Shown: positions 44,844 to 54,000, counted from the first letter of the stretch. The stretch: 64,000 bases of DNA from Microbacterium sp. cx-55 (GCF_021117345.1 NZ_CP088261.1:930001-994000); one strand, 5' to 3'. Numbers and translations are program-made. The notes: a model not told the origin generated them from the sequence alone.

Positions 44844-46091
44844 GTGACCTCTTCGACTCGAACGAAGGGGGCGGCGATGTGGGCGCTCCTCTCTCTCGCC
44901 ATCGGCAGCTTCGGTATCGGCATGACCGAATTCACCATGATGGGTTTGCTGCCCGAGATCGGCCAGCAGCTGCTTCCCGCCCAGTGGGCGGCGAATCCCG
45001 ACGATGCGATCGCCCAGGCGGGCTGGCTAATCAGCCTCTACGCCCTCGGCGTCGTCGTCGGGGCCCCGACGATCGCCGGGTCGGTCGCGCGGTTCCCCCG
45101 GCACCGGGTGATGATCGTGCTGGCGCTCGCGCTCACGGTGTTCAACGCCCTCACGGTGATCGCGCCGACCTTCGAACTCGTCGCCGCCTCCCGCTTCCTG
45201 GCGGGTCTGCCCCACGGTGCGTACTTCGGCATCGGCGCGCTCGTCGCCGCCGAGATGCTCGGACCGGGGATGCGGGCGAAGGGTGTGGCGTTCGTGCTCA
45301 CCGGGCTCACCGTCGCGAACGTGGTGGGCGTTCCGTTCGGCACGTTCCTCGGGCAGCAGTTCGGCTGGCGCGTGGCGTTCGCGGTGGTCGCGGGCATCTT
45401 CGCTCTCGCGACCGTGGCGATCGCGGTGTTCGTGCCGGCCCTGCCCGGCCAGCCCGGCCGCACACTGCGCGCGGAGCTCGGAGTGTTCCGCATCCGGCAG
45501 GTGTGGTTCGCGCTCGGCACCGGGTCGATCGGCTTCGGCGGGTTCTTCGCCGTCTACAGCTACATTTCTCCGGTCGTGACGGATGTGGCCGGCTCGCCGG
45601 CGTGGACGGTGCCGCTGATCCTCGTGGTCATGGGGCTCGGCATGACGGTCGGGAACCTGCTCGGCGGGCACCTGGCCGATGTGGATCTGCGGCGCACGCT
45701 GCTCGGCGGGCTCGCGGCCCTCGTGGCGGTGCTCGCGCTTCTCGCCGTGACCGCGCAGTGGATCTTCGTGCTCGCCGCGATGGTCTTCCTCGTGGGGCTG
45801 GTGTCGTCCGCGCTGAGCCCCGCGATCCAGTCCCGGCTGATGGATGTCTCCGCAGACAACCAGTCGATCGCGGCGGCGCTCAACCACTCGGCCCTCAACA
45901 TCGGCAACAGCCTCGGCGCGTACCTCGGCGGCGTCGTGATCGCGGCGGGCTGGGGCTTCCTGGCTCCGACGTGGGTCGGGGTGGGCCTGGCCGCCGCGGG
46001 TCTTCTCGTGGCCGTCGTGGGTTATGCCGTCGAGTCGCGGTCGTCCACTCCCGCGCCGATGCTCCGGCCGCACGACACCGCCGCGGGCTGA
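44844..46091 (+). CDS. MFS transporter, DHA1/AraJ-like
   Basis: 415 residues with 12 predicted membrane segments. Helix 1 GSFGIGMTEFTMMGLLPEI and LISLYALGVVVGAP followed by a basic loop (ARFPRHRV) are typical of the AraJ/Cml family of drug or sugar efflux pumps. Substrate unknown. It converges on metX with a 15-nt gap. Confidence 0.9.
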   Translation: MTSSTRTKGAAMWALLSLAIGSFGIGMTEFTMMGLLPEIGQQLLPAQWAANPDDAIAQAGWLISLYALGVVVGAPTIAGSVARFPRHRVMIVLALALTVFNALTVIAPTFELVAASRFLAGLPHGAYFGIGALVAAEMLGPGMRAKGVAFVLTGLTVANVVGVPFGTFLGQQFGWRVAFAVVAGIFALATVAIAVFVPALPGQPGRTLRAELGVFRIRQVWFALGTGSIGFGGFFAVYSYISPVVTDVAGSPAWTVPLILVVMGLGMTVGNLLGGHLADVDLRRTLLGGLAALVAVLALLAVTAQWIFVLAAMVFLVGLVSSALSPAIQSRLMDVSADNQSIAAALNHSALNIGNSLGAYLGGVVIAAGWGFLAPTWVGVGLAAAGLLVAVVGYAVESRSSTPAPMLRPHDTAAG

Positions 46092-46106
46092 TCGGCGCGG
46101 CCTGCC

Positions 46107-47309
46107 TCAGGCCGACAGCAGACGGCGAAGGTGTCGCGCGACCGCATCCGTTTCGATGAGGAAGCCGTCGTGGCCGAAATCGCTCGCGATCACGACCGTG
46201 TCGTCGTCGATCGTGTTCCGGATGCCGCGGCTGATGCGGTGCTGTCCTTCGACCGGGAACAGGCGGTCGCTGTCGATGCCGAGCACCAGGGTCGTCGCGC
46301 TGATCTCGCGCAGCGCGTCTTCGACGCCCCCGCGGTCGCGCCCGACGTCGTGCGAGTTCATCGCCTCCACGAGCGTGATGTAGCTGTTCGCGTCGAAACG
46401 GCGAGTGAACTTGTTGCCGTGGAAGTCCAGGTACGACTCGACGGCGAACCGGCCGCCGTGTCCGAGCGGGCTGACGCCGGACTGCCAGGAGCGCTGGAAG
46501 CGCAGGTTCAGCTCGGTGGGGCTGCGATAGTTCAGAAGCGCCATGCGCCGAGCGAGGGCGAGGCCGCGGTGCGGGCCGTCGCCAGCCTGCGCGTCGTAGT
46601 ACTCGCCGCCGGTGAAGCGCGGATCCATCCGGATCGCCTCGGTCTGCACCGAGTTCAGCGCGACCTGGTCGGCGGTCGTCACCGGGGGAGCGGCGAGTAT
46701 CGCCAGACGCGCGACGCGGTCCGGGCGAGTGATGCCCCACTCGAGAGCGTGCATCCCGCCCATGGACCCGCCGACGACGGCGCCCCAGCGGTCGATGCCG
46801 AGGAGATCGGCGAGCTCGGCCTGAGCGGCGACCTGGTCGCGGATGGTGAGGTACGGGAAGCGGGCCGCCCACTCGTACCCGTCCGGAGCGACGCTCGCGG
46901 GGCCGGTGGAACCCTGGCAGCCGCCGAGCATGTTCGGCGCCACGACGAACCACCGGTCGGTGTCGATCGCCGCACCCGGCCCCACGATGCCGTCCCACCA
47001 TCCGGCGGTCGCGTGCCCCGCCCCCGCGGGCCCGCGCACGTGGCTGTCGCCCGTGAGGGCGTGCAGGATGAGGATCGCGTTGTCGCGCCGCGCGTTGAGC
47101 GCGCCCCACGCCTCGTAGGCGATCCGGTAGGCGGGAAGGGTCTCGCCGCCTTCCGTGCGGAACTCGCCGAAGGCCGCGAAATGGCGTTCACCGCTCGGGT
47201 CTCCGTCGCGCCACGCACCGGTGGCGGGCGGTCTGCCGCGGAGCAGGCGCGCGTCGGCCTCCGTCACGAGTGCGCTCGGCACCGTGTCTTCGGAGGTCTG
47301 CCAGTCCAT
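46107..47309 (-). CDS. metX: Homoserine O-acetyltransferase
   Basis: 400-residue alpha/beta hydrolase fold. Nucleophile Ser182 in GGSMGGMHALEWG, catalytic Asp in IDSDRLFP and His in FGHDGFLIE are all present, with GGCQGSTGPAS forming the oxyanion region. It acetylates homoserine to O-acetylhomoserine, the substrate of MetY encoded 2.3 kb away. Confidence 0.95.
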   Translation of the reverse strand: MDWQTSEDTVPSALVTEADARLLRGRPPATGAWRDGDPSGERHFAAFGEFRTEGGETLPAYRIAYEAWGALNARRDNAILILHALTGDSHVRGPAGAGHATAGWWDGIVGPGAAIDTDRWFVVAPNMLGGCQGSTGPASVAPDGYEWAARFPYLTIRDQVAAQAELADLLGIDRWGAVVGGSMGGMHALEWGITRPDRVARLAILAAPPVTTADQVALNSVQTEAIRMDPRFTGGEYYDAQAGDGPHRGLALARRMALLNYRSPTELNLRFQRSWQSGVSPLGHGGRFAVESYLDFHGNKFTRRFDANSYITLVEAMNSHDVGRDRGGVEDALREISATTLVLGIDSDRLFPVEGQHRISRGIRNTIDDDTVVIASDFGHDGFLIETDAVARHLRRLLSA

Positions 47310-47315
47310 GCCCCC

Positions 47316-47321
47316 ATTGTC
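47316..47321 (-). promoter_or_regulatory. -10 box GACAAT, leaderless start of metX
   Basis: Six nucleotides (GGGGGC) precede ATG 47309. The shared GTGTTACGTCA motif ends 2 nt upstream of the corresponding -35 position. Confidence 0.5.
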
Positions 47322-47343
47322 CCAAGCGGGGTTGCTCCGTCGG

Positions 47344-47383
47344 GCCGTGTTACGTCATCGCGGGGGACGGGCTTTAACACGGC
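47344..47383. promoter_or_regulatory. Candidate operator: 9-bp inverted repeat in the metX / PTS divergent region
   Basis: GCCGTGTTA (47344-47352), 22 nt, TAACACGGC (47375-47383), an exact inverted repeat. Its left arm is part of GTGTTACGTCA (47347-47357), also found upstream of metY at 51025-51035. Confidence 0.5.
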
Positions 47384-47497
47384 GCGAGCGGACGCACGGT
47401 GAGGGCGATCGGCCTAGCGTCAGGAGACGAAGAGGCCGTGCCCACGGGGACCGCGACGAACGGGCTATCCCGGCGGCCGAATAAGAGGGAGTGAGCC

Positions 47498-49552
47498 ATG
47501 GCTCAGAGCGCGGCATCCGACATCCTCACCCGGGTCGGCGGGGCGGAGAACGTGGTGGGTCTCACCCATTGCGCCACCCGTCTCAGATTCCAGTTGCGCG
47601 ACGCATCGGTCGTCGACGGCGCGGCCGTCGAGGCGATCCTCGGCGTGATGGGCGCCGTCCCTCAGTCCGGCGACCGCTATCAGGTCGTCATCGGCGGCGC
47701 GGTGCAGACGGTCTACAACGACATCATGGCGCTGCCGGCGATGGCCTCGGTCGGATCGGGCAGCGACGACGACGCCGCCGCGGTCAAGGCGCGCGAGCGC
47801 GCGAAGGGACCGCGCGGAAAGATCGCCTGGCTGGACTCGCTCTTCGAGTTCCTCTCCGATTCCTTCCGCCCGATTCTCGGGGCGCTCCTCGGCGCGTCGC
47901 TGTTCATCACCTTCATGGCCCTGATGGGCACGCTCGGTGTGATCGGCAACTGGGCCGACCCGCGCACCGACCTGCCGCCGTCCTGGCAGTTCGTCAACCT
48001 GATGTGGCAGTGCGTCTTCGTCTTCCTGCCCCTCCTCGTCGCCTACAACGCGTCGAAGAAGCTCGGTGCGGACCCCTGGGTCGGCTTCGCGATCATGGCC
48101 GTCGTCATGCTGCCCGGGTTCAGCGCCCTCGGCTCCTCGCCCGAGGCGTCGCAGATGTCGTTCCTCGGCTCCGATGTGACGACGATCCCGATCTTCGGTG
48201 TGCCGCTGACGATCTTCAACTACAGCTCGCAAGTCTTCCCGCCGCTGTTGATGGCGGCCGCCCTCGGCCCGCTGTACAAGCTGCTGCGCAAGATCATCCC
48301 GGAGAACGTGCAGCTGATCTTCCTGCCGTTCCTCAGCATGCTCATCATGATCCCGCTGACCGCGTTCCTCATCGGCCCGATGGGCGTCTACGCGGGCGCG
48401 GCCCTCGCTGACGGCCTCCGCGCGGTCAACGACTTCTCGCCCTTCATCTTCGCGGTCGTCATCCCGCTCGCGTACCCCTTCATGGTGCCGCTCGGGCTGC
48501 ACTGGCCCATCAACGCGATCATGCTCCTGAATATCCAGACCCTCGGGTTCGACTACATCCAGGGCCCCATGGGGGCATGGAACTTCGCGTGCTTCGGCGC
48601 GACCGCCGGTGTGCTCTTCCTCGCCTGGCGGGAGCGCGACGCCCAGATGAAGCAGACGGCCACGGGTGCGCTCGCCGCCGGCCTGCTGGGCGGAATCTCC
48701 GAACCGTCGCTGTACGGCATCCACCTGCGCTTCAAGCGGATCTACCCGCTGATGCTCGTCGGCTGTCTGGTCGGCGGTGTCATCATCGGCATCGGCGGTG
48801 GCGTCACGACCAAGGCGTTCGTCTTCACCTCGCTGCTCACGATCCCCGCCTTCGACAACATGCCGCTGTACGCGACGGCCGTGGGCGCGGCGTTCCTGAC
48901 CGCGATGCTGCTGGTGATCTTCTTCGGGTACCGCGACAAGGAGCCGAAGGCCGAAGCTGCCGGTTCCGTTCCCGCGACGACGACGGCAGTGCCGATGACG
49001 GCCGCATCCGGCGCCGTGGGCGCACAGTCGGCCGCATCCGGCGCCGCGGGTACACGCTCCGCCGCGGTCGGTTCCGCCGTCACGATCGCTTCGCCGCTGG
49101 ATGGCGACCTGGTGCCGTTGTCCGAGGTTCCGGACCCGGTCTTCGCCGCGGGGGTCATGGGGCCGGGCATCGCGATCATCCCGACGGGTGACACCGTCTA
49201 CTCGCCCGGCGACGGCACCGTCGCGGCGGCGCAACCGACCGGCCACGCGTTCGGTCTGGTCATCGACGGAGGCGTCGAACTGCTCATCCATGTGGGCATC
49301 GACACGGTCAACCTGAAGGGCGAGGGGTTCGACGTGAAGGTGAAGGCGGGCGACCGGGTCGTCGCCGGTCAGCCGCTCGTCACGTTCGATCGCGCCCTCA
49401 TCGAGAAGGCCGGCTACCCGCTCATCACCCCCGTCGTGGTGCTGAACGCGGATGATCTCGGAGAGGTCAACCCGGCCGCATCCGGTGCCGTGGTGGTCGG
49501 TGAGCCCGTGATCGAGGTGCGTGCCGCCGCGACGGCGGAGTCCCGCGCGTAA
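47498..49552 (+). CDS. Beta-glucoside-type PTS transporter, IIB-IIC-IIA fused
   Basis: 684 residues. IIB has its phospho-Cys at Cys25 (GLTHCATRLRF). The IIC membrane domain covers about 105-490, with GGISEPSLYG. An Ala/Ser linker leads to IIA, with His598 in LLIHVGIDTVNLKGEGF. The domain order is that of BglF-type permeases (beta-glucosides, sucrose, trehalose). GAGGGAG precedes ATG 47498. No phospho-glycosidase or antiterminator gene is nearby, so the sugar cannot be assigned. Confidence 0.93.
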   Translation: MAQSAASDILTRVGGAENVVGLTHCATRLRFQLRDASVVDGAAVEAILGVMGAVPQSGDRYQVVIGGAVQTVYNDIMALPAMASVGSGSDDDAAAVKARERAKGPRGKIAWLDSLFEFLSDSFRPILGALLGASLFITFMALMGTLGVIGNWADPRTDLPPSWQFVNLMWQCVFVFLPLLVAYNASKKLGADPWVGFAIMAVVMLPGFSALGSSPEASQMSFLGSDVTTIPIFGVPLTIFNYSSQVFPPLLMAAALGPLYKLLRKIIPENVQLIFLPFLSMLIMIPLTAFLIGPMGVYAGAALADGLRAVNDFSPFIFAVVIPLAYPFMVPLGLHWPINAIMLLNIQTLGFDYIQGPMGAWNFACFGATAGVLFLAWRERDAQMKQTATGALAAGLLGGISEPSLYGIHLRFKRIYPLMLVGCLVGGVIIGIGGGVTTKAFVFTSLLTIPAFDNMPLYATAVGAAFLTAMLLVIFFGYRDKEPKAEAAGSVPATTTAVPMTAASGAVGAQSAASGAAGTRSAAVGSAVTIASPLDGDLVPLSEVPDPVFAAGVMGPGIAIIPTGDTVYSPGDGTVAAAQPTGHAFGLVIDGGVELLIHVGIDTVNLKGEGFDVKVKAGDRVVAGQPLVTFDRALIEKAGYPLITPVVVLNADDLGEVNPAASGAVVVGEPVIEVRAAATAESRA

Positions 49553-49554
49553 CG

Positions 49555-49596
49555 ACGAAAGGAGCCCCGGACCTGTCGGTCCGGGGCTCCTTTCGT
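49555..49596. terminator. Bidirectional terminator, perfect 19-bp stem
   Basis: ACGAAAGGAGCCCCGGACC (49555-49573), TGTC loop, exact complement at 49578-49596; CTTTCGT on the 3' side. It ends both the PTS gene and metY. Confidence 0.92.
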
Positions 49597-49607
49597 GTGT
49601 GCCGTGA

Positions 49608-50930
49608 TCAGGCGCGGGCGGCCTCGACGCTCCGACGTGCGGAGGCGAGGGCCTGCTCCAGGTCGGCCTTCAGGTCGTCGACGTTCTCGATACCGACCGA
49701 CAGGCGCACGAGACCCGGCGTGACACCGGCCGTGAGCTGCTGCTCGGGCGTGAGCTGCGCGTGCGTCGTGGATGCCGGGTGGATGACGAGCGAGCGCACG
49801 TCGCCGATGTTGGCGAGGTGGCTGAACAGGTCGAGGCTGTTCACGAACTCGCGGCCGGCGCCGACGCCGCCCTTGAGTTCGAACGACAGCACCGCTCCGA
49901 CACCGCGCGGGGCGTACTGGTTCGCCGCGGCGTACCAGGGCGAGGTCGGCAGGCCCGAGTAGTTCACCGACGCGACGTCGTCCTGGTTCTCGAGCCACTC
50001 CGCGATCTCCTGCGCGTTCTGCACGTGACGCTCGATGCGCAGCGACAGGGTCTCGATGCCCTGCAGCAGCAGCCAGGCGCTGAGGGGGGCGATGGAGGAG
50101 CCGAGGTCGCGGAGCAGCTGCACGCGGGCCTTGGTGATGTACGCGACGCCGTCGCCGAGGGCGCCGGTGTAGCTGAGCCCGTGGTACGACGGGTCGGGCT
50201 CGGTGAGACCCGGGAAGCGCTCGACGTTCTCAGACCACGGGAACGCACCGCCGTCGACGATGACCCCGCCGATGGTCGTGCCGTGGCCGCCGAGGAACTT
50301 GGTCGCCGAGTGCACGACGACGTCGGCACCGAACTCGAACGGGCGGATGAGGAACGGGGTCGCGATCGTGTTGTCGACGATCAGCGGCACTCCCGACTCG
50401 TGCGCGACGTCGGCGACGAGGCGGATGTCGAGGACGTTGATCTTCGGGTTTCCGATGGTCTCGGCGAAGAAGAGCTTCGTGTTCGGCCGGACCGCGCGAC
50501 GCCACTCGTCGGCGTCATCCTGGTTCTCCACGAACGTGGTCTCGATACCGAGCTTCGCCAGCGTGTACTTGAACAGGTTGTACGTGCCGCCGTAGATCGA
50601 GCTCGACGACACGATGTGGTCGCCGGCTTCGGCGACGTTCAGCACGGCGAAGGTCGAGGCGGCCTGGCCGGAGGCCACGAGCAGCGCGCCGGTGCCGCCC
50701 TCGAGCGCGGCGATGCGCTCTTCGACGACGCTGGTGGTCGGGTTGATGATGCGCGTGTACACGTTGCCCGGCTCAGCGAGCGAGAAGAGGTTCGCGGCGT
50801 GGTCGGCGTTGTCGAACACGTACGACGTGGTCTGGTAGATCGGGGTGGCCCGGGCGTTCGTGGTCGGGTCGGGCGCGGCGCCGGAGTGGACCTGCTTGGT
50901 CTCGAAGCGCCAGTTCTCGGGTGCGGACAT
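49608..50930 (-). CDS. metY: O-acetylhomoserine aminocarboxypropyltransferase (sulfhydrylase)
   Basis: 440-residue Cys/Met-metabolism PLP enzyme. ATPIYQTTSYVF, ASGQAASTFA and the PLP lysine Lys211 in VVHSATKFLGGHGT are present. Length and C-terminus (LVIHPASTTHAQLTPEQQ, RLSVGIENVDDL) fit MetY. It condenses O-acetylhomoserine with sulfide to homocysteine, giving a MetX-MetY direct sulfhydrylation route. AGGAG precedes ATG 50930. Confidence 0.95.
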   Translation of the reverse strand: MSAPENWRFETKQVHSGAAPDPTTNARATPIYQTTSYVFDNADHAANLFSLAEPGNVYTRIINPTTSVVEERIAALEGGTGALLVASGQAASTFAVLNVAEAGDHIVSSSSIYGGTYNLFKYTLAKLGIETTFVENQDDADEWRRAVRPNTKLFFAETIGNPKINVLDIRLVADVAHESGVPLIVDNTIATPFLIRPFEFGADVVVHSATKFLGGHGTTIGGVIVDGGAFPWSENVERFPGLTEPDPSYHGLSYTGALGDGVAYITKARVQLLRDLGSSIAPLSAWLLLQGIETLSLRIERHVQNAQEIAEWLENQDDVASVNYSGLPTSPWYAAANQYAPRGVGAVLSFELKGGVGAGREFVNSLDLFSHLANIGDVRSLVIHPASTTHAQLTPEQQLTAGVTPGLVRLSVGIENVDDLKADLEQALASARRSVEAARA

Positions 50931-50982
50931 CGCATGCTCCTGAAGATTCGGTGATGTCGCGGCGGGCGTCGCGGACTCCTCG

Positions 50983-51011
50983 AGCGTAGAACCGCCCGGG
51001 GTGGGCGACAA
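50983..51011 (-). promoter_or_regulatory. Candidate metY promoter
   Basis: On the minus strand: TTGTCG (51011-51006), 17 nt, TACGCT (50988-50983). The shared motif TGACGTAACAC (51025-51035) lies 13 nt beyond the -35. Confidence 0.5.
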
Positions 51012-51024
51012 CGCGCGGGACACG

Positions 51025-51035
51025 TGACGTAACAC
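51025..51035. promoter_or_regulatory. Shared met motif TGACGTAACAC upstream of metY
   Basis: Exact reverse complement of GTGTTACGTCA at 47347-47357 near metX; candidate binding site of a common sulfur/methionine regulator. Confidence 0.45.
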
Positions 51036-51054
51036 CACCGCCTCGGGCAGCCCG

Positions 51055-51060
51055 TAGCGT
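51055..51060 (+). promoter_or_regulatory. -10 box TAGCGT, leaderless start of the SDR gene
   Basis: Seven nucleotides (GGGTGGT) precede ATG 51068; favours this over the in-frame start at 51059. Confidence 0.55.
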
Positions 51061-51067
51061 GGGTGGT

Positions 51068-51847
51068 ATGACGAACAGGCGTGCAGTGGTGACCGGAGCG
51101 AGCTCGGGGATCGGGGAGGCGACGGCACGGATGCTGCGCTCCCGAGGATGGGACGTGGTCGCCGTCGCGCGGCGCGCCGACCGCCTCGAAGCGCTCGAAG
51201 CCGAGACGGGCGCGGTCGCGTACGCTGCCGATCTCACGGTCGAGTCCGACATCGATGCGCTCGCCGGATGGTTGGCCGACTCCGGCCCCGTGCACGCACT
51301 CGTGCAGGTCGCCGGGGGCGCCCGCGGCACCGACCGGGTGGAGGACGGCGCGGTCGAGGATTGGCGCTGGATGTACGAGACGAACGTCCTCTCCTCGCAG
51401 CGGCTCGTGGCGCACCTGCTGCCGCTGCTGCGGCGGGCGGCCGCATCCGACGGTCACGCCGACACGCTCTTCGTGACCTCGACCGCGGCGCAGGTCGCGT
51501 ACCCCGGCGGCGCGGGCTACAACGCCGCGAAGGCGGCGGAGGAGATGCTCGTGCGGGCACTGCGTCTCGAGCTGAACGGCGAGCCGATCCGCGTCATCGA
51601 GATCGCGCCCGGGATGGTGCGCACCGAGGAGTTCTCCCTGAACCGGCTGGGCGGCGACGCCGCGGCCGCCGAGGGGGTCTACGAGGGCGTCGAGAACCCG
51701 CTGTCGGCCGACGACGTCGCCGACGTCATCGCCTACGCGCTCGGCGCTCCGGGGCATGTCAACCTCGACCTCGTGACGGTGCGTCCGGTCGCGCAGTCCG
51801 CGCAGCACGTGCTCGCCCGCGGTCCGCTGCGGGTGCGGCAGGGCTGA
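51068..51847 (+). CDS. SDR family NAD(P)-dependent oxidoreductase
   Basis: 259-residue classical short-chain dehydrogenase. TGASSGIG at 9-16 binds the nucleotide; catalytic Ser138, Tyr151 and Lys155 (YNAAK) are intact. The usual NNAG is replaced by VAGG. It resembles YdfG-type dehydrogenases acting on small hydroxy acids such as serine, but the substrate is uncertain. Divergent from metY. Confidence 0.88.
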   Translation: MTNRRAVVTGASSGIGEATARMLRSRGWDVVAVARRADRLEALEAETGAVAYAADLTVESDIDALAGWLADSGPVHALVQVAGGARGTDRVEDGAVEDWRWMYETNVLSSQRLVAHLLPLLRRAAASDGHADTLFVTSTAAQVAYPGGAGYNAAKAAEEMLVRALRLELNGEPIRVIEIAPGMVRTEEFSLNRLGGDAAAAEGVYEGVENPLSADDVADVIAYALGAPGHVNLDLVTVRPVAQSAQHVLARGPLRVRQG

Positions 51848-51877
51848 TCCGGTACCGACGGCCTCCCGGCCCGGCGG

Positions 51878-53368
51878 TCAAATGATCGGGGACTCGGCGG
51901 CGGTCGCGCCTGCCGCATCCTCGTCGCTGTCGGCGAAGGCGACCTTCGGGACGACGAAGAGGACGGCGGCGGCGACGAAACCGCCGATCGCGCAGATCGT
52001 CCATACCGCGAGGTAGCCGCCGAGCGACGCGGCCGTCTCGGCGGCGATCGCGCCGACCCCCGCGGCGAGGACGACCCCGAAGACCGCCGAGGCGAACGTG
52101 CCGCCGATCGTCTTCGTGGTGTTCGTGAGCGCCGACGCGATGCCCGTCTGCCCGCGCGGAGCGGCAGCCGCCGCGGCGGCGGGAAGAGCCGCGACCAGAG
52201 CGCCGGATCCGAGCCCGGCGATGGAGAGGTTCAGAAGCACCTGCCAGAGCTCCAGATGGAACGGCAGGAACAGCAGGTAGCCGATCCCGACGAGCAGCGC
52301 CGCACCGATGAGGACGACACGGGGGCGCGCGCGACGAGACGTCACCGCGAACAGCACGGCACCGACGATCAGCGAGACGAGGTAGACGCCGATCACGTTC
52401 GAGCGGCCGGTCGCGTCGAGCCCGAGTCCGTATCCGAGCGATGAGTCCGTGCCGGCGTAGGTCGAGAGCGGTCCCTGCGCCCCGAGCAGACTGATGCCGA
52501 CCAGCGCCGCGGTCGCCTGCACGGGCCACATCTCGGGCCTACGGAGAACGCGGATGTCGACGGCGGGATCGTCCTGTCGCAGCTCGAACCGCACGAACCA
52601 GGCGAACAGGGCGAGTCCGGCGGCCAACAGCAGCCACGTCCACACCGATCCCGGTCCGTTCAGGCGCAGGAAGGTGAGCGCGCTCGTCACCAGCAGCAGC
52701 GCCAGCGCGAGCAGCACGAAACCCCCACCATCCAGGCGTCGGCCGCGGACGGGCGTGGACTCCGGCACGCCGAACCAGATCACGAAGCCGACGAGGGTGA
52801 CGGCGATCGCGGGGAACATGAGCGTGAGCGACAGGTTCTCCGCGGTCGCGGCGAAGATGCGGCCGGCGGCGAGAGCGCCGACGATGGCGCCGGCCTGCAG
52901 CCCCACGACCAGGAGCCCCGCCGCTCGCCGGGTCGCCGACACTCCGCGGCCCTGACGGCGGCCGCGCTCGAAGATCAGCGCGATCTCCAGCGGGAGCCAC
53001 ACGACGTAGAAGCCCTGCAGCGCCCACGCGATCAGGAAGCTCCAGAACGTTCCGGCGAAGGCGATCCACCAGGTCGCGCCGGCCGTGAGCACCGTCGCGA
53101 TCAGCAGGATGCGCTTGTGGCCGTACATGTCACCGAGCTTCGCGAGCACCGGCACGACCAGCGCCGAGAGCAGCAGCTGCGCCGCCTCGAACCAGTTCAC
53201 ATCGGAGTCGTGCACCCCGAGATGCGTCACGATGTCGCTGAACAGCGGCACGTAGTACCCCTGCAGGATCCCGCTCGTGATCTCGACGAGCACGAACCAG
53301 CCGATGAGGGATGCGGTGATGCCGAGCGCGGAGGCGCGGAGGCGATCACCGGTGAGCGGACGGGTCAT
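51878..53368 (-). CDS. MFS transporter
   Basis: 496 residues with 12-14 membrane segments. LVVPVLAKLGDMYGHKRIL is the MFS loop 2-3 signature. It ends in an acidic, Ala-rich tail (FADSDEDAAGATAAE). Likely a drug:proton antiporter type; substrate unknown. Confidence 0.88.
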   Translation of the reverse strand: MTRPLTGDRLRASALGITASLIGWFVLVEITSGILQGYYVPLFSDIVTHLGVHDSDVNWFEAAQLLLSALVVPVLAKLGDMYGHKRILLIATVLTAGATWWIAFAGTFWSFLIAWALQGFYVVWLPLEIALIFERGRRQGRGVSATRRAAGLLVVGLQAGAIVGALAAGRIFAATAENLSLTLMFPAIAVTLVGFVIWFGVPESTPVRGRRLDGGGFVLLALALLLVTSALTFLRLNGPGSVWTWLLLAAGLALFAWFVRFELRQDDPAVDIRVLRRPEMWPVQATAALVGISLLGAQGPLSTYAGTDSSLGYGLGLDATGRSNVIGVYLVSLIVGAVLFAVTSRRARPRVVLIGAALLVGIGYLLFLPFHLELWQVLLNLSIAGLGSGALVAALPAAAAAAAPRGQTGIASALTNTTKTIGGTFASAVFGVVLAAGVGAIAAETAASLGGYLAVWTICAIGGFVAAAVLFVVPKVAFADSDEDAAGATAAESPII

Positions 53369-53374
53369 GGCGAC

Positions 53375-53380
53375 ACGCTA
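53375..53380 (-). promoter_or_regulatory. -10 box TAGCGT, leaderless start of the 51878-53368 MFS gene
   Basis: Spacer GTCGCC (6 nt) to ATG 53368. Confidence 0.55.
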
Positions 53381-53400
53381 GTGGTTCCGGCGGCCGCCCG

Positions 53401-53466
53401 TGCGCACGACGGGTGGGCGGGAGCGTCCGCCGGTGCGCACGACGGACGGGCGGGGGTGCCCACCGG
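53401..53466. repeat. Two imperfect 33-bp tandem repeats between divergent genes
   Basis: Each begins TGCGCACGACGG and continues G-rich (53401-53433, 53434-53466). They end 3 nt before the -10 of the phosphoribosyltransferase gene, so could be regulatory iterons. Confidence 0.6.
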
Positions 53467-53469
53467 TCG

Positions 53470-53475
53470 TAGGCT
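53470..53475 (+). promoter_or_regulatory. -10 box TAGGCT, leaderless start of the phosphoribosyltransferase
   Basis: Six nucleotides (GGGCGG) precede GTG 53482. Confidence 0.6.
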
Positions 53476-53481
53476 GGGCGG

Positions 53482-54000
53482 GTGAGCGAACAGGATGCGG
53501 GCATGCCGGAGCGGGAAGTACTGACATGGGACGGCTTCGGTGACGCGAGTCGCGATATGGCCCGGAAGGTTTTGGCCGCGGGATTCGTGCCCGAGGTCGT
53601 CGTCGCGATCGCGCGCGGCGGACTGCTGCCGGCGGGCGCCATCGCCTACGGGCTGGGCATCAAGAACTGCGGCGCGATCAACGTCGAGTTCTACACCGGA
53701 ATCGGCACCGTGCTCGACGCCCCGGAGCTGTTGCCCCCCGAGCTCGACATGACCTACCTGGACGGGCGCCGAGTGCTGCTCGTGGACGACGTGGCCGACA
53801 GCGGTCGGACGCTCGACCTCGCCGTGCGGCTGCTGACCGAACGCGGCGCCGACGTCCGCTCCGCCGTGATCTACACGAAGCCCACCACGATCATCCAGCC
53901 CGACTTCAGTTGGAAGGACACGGATCTCTGGATCGACTTCCCGTGGTCGTGGCAGGGCTCGGTGCACGAAGAGGACGCGGGCCTGCCAGCATCCGCGTGA
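53482..54000 (+). CDS. Phosphoribosyltransferase, Gpt/xanthine PRTase-like
   Basis: 172 residues. [23 protein letters not shown] near the N-terminus and the PRPP loop [14 protein letters not shown] define a type I PRTase; [10 protein letters not shown] near the end is typical of Gpt-like purine PRTases. It probably salvages a purine base. Its stop overlaps the ung GTG. Confidence 0.87.
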   Translation: MSEQDAGMPEREVLTWDGFGDASRDMARKVLAAGFVPEVVVAIARGGLLPAGAIAYGLGIKNCGAINVEFYTGIGTVLDAPELLPPELDMTYLDGRRVLLVDDVADSGRTLDLAVRLLTERGADVRSAVIYTKPTTIIQPDFSWKDTDLWIDFPWSWQGSVHEEDAGLPASA

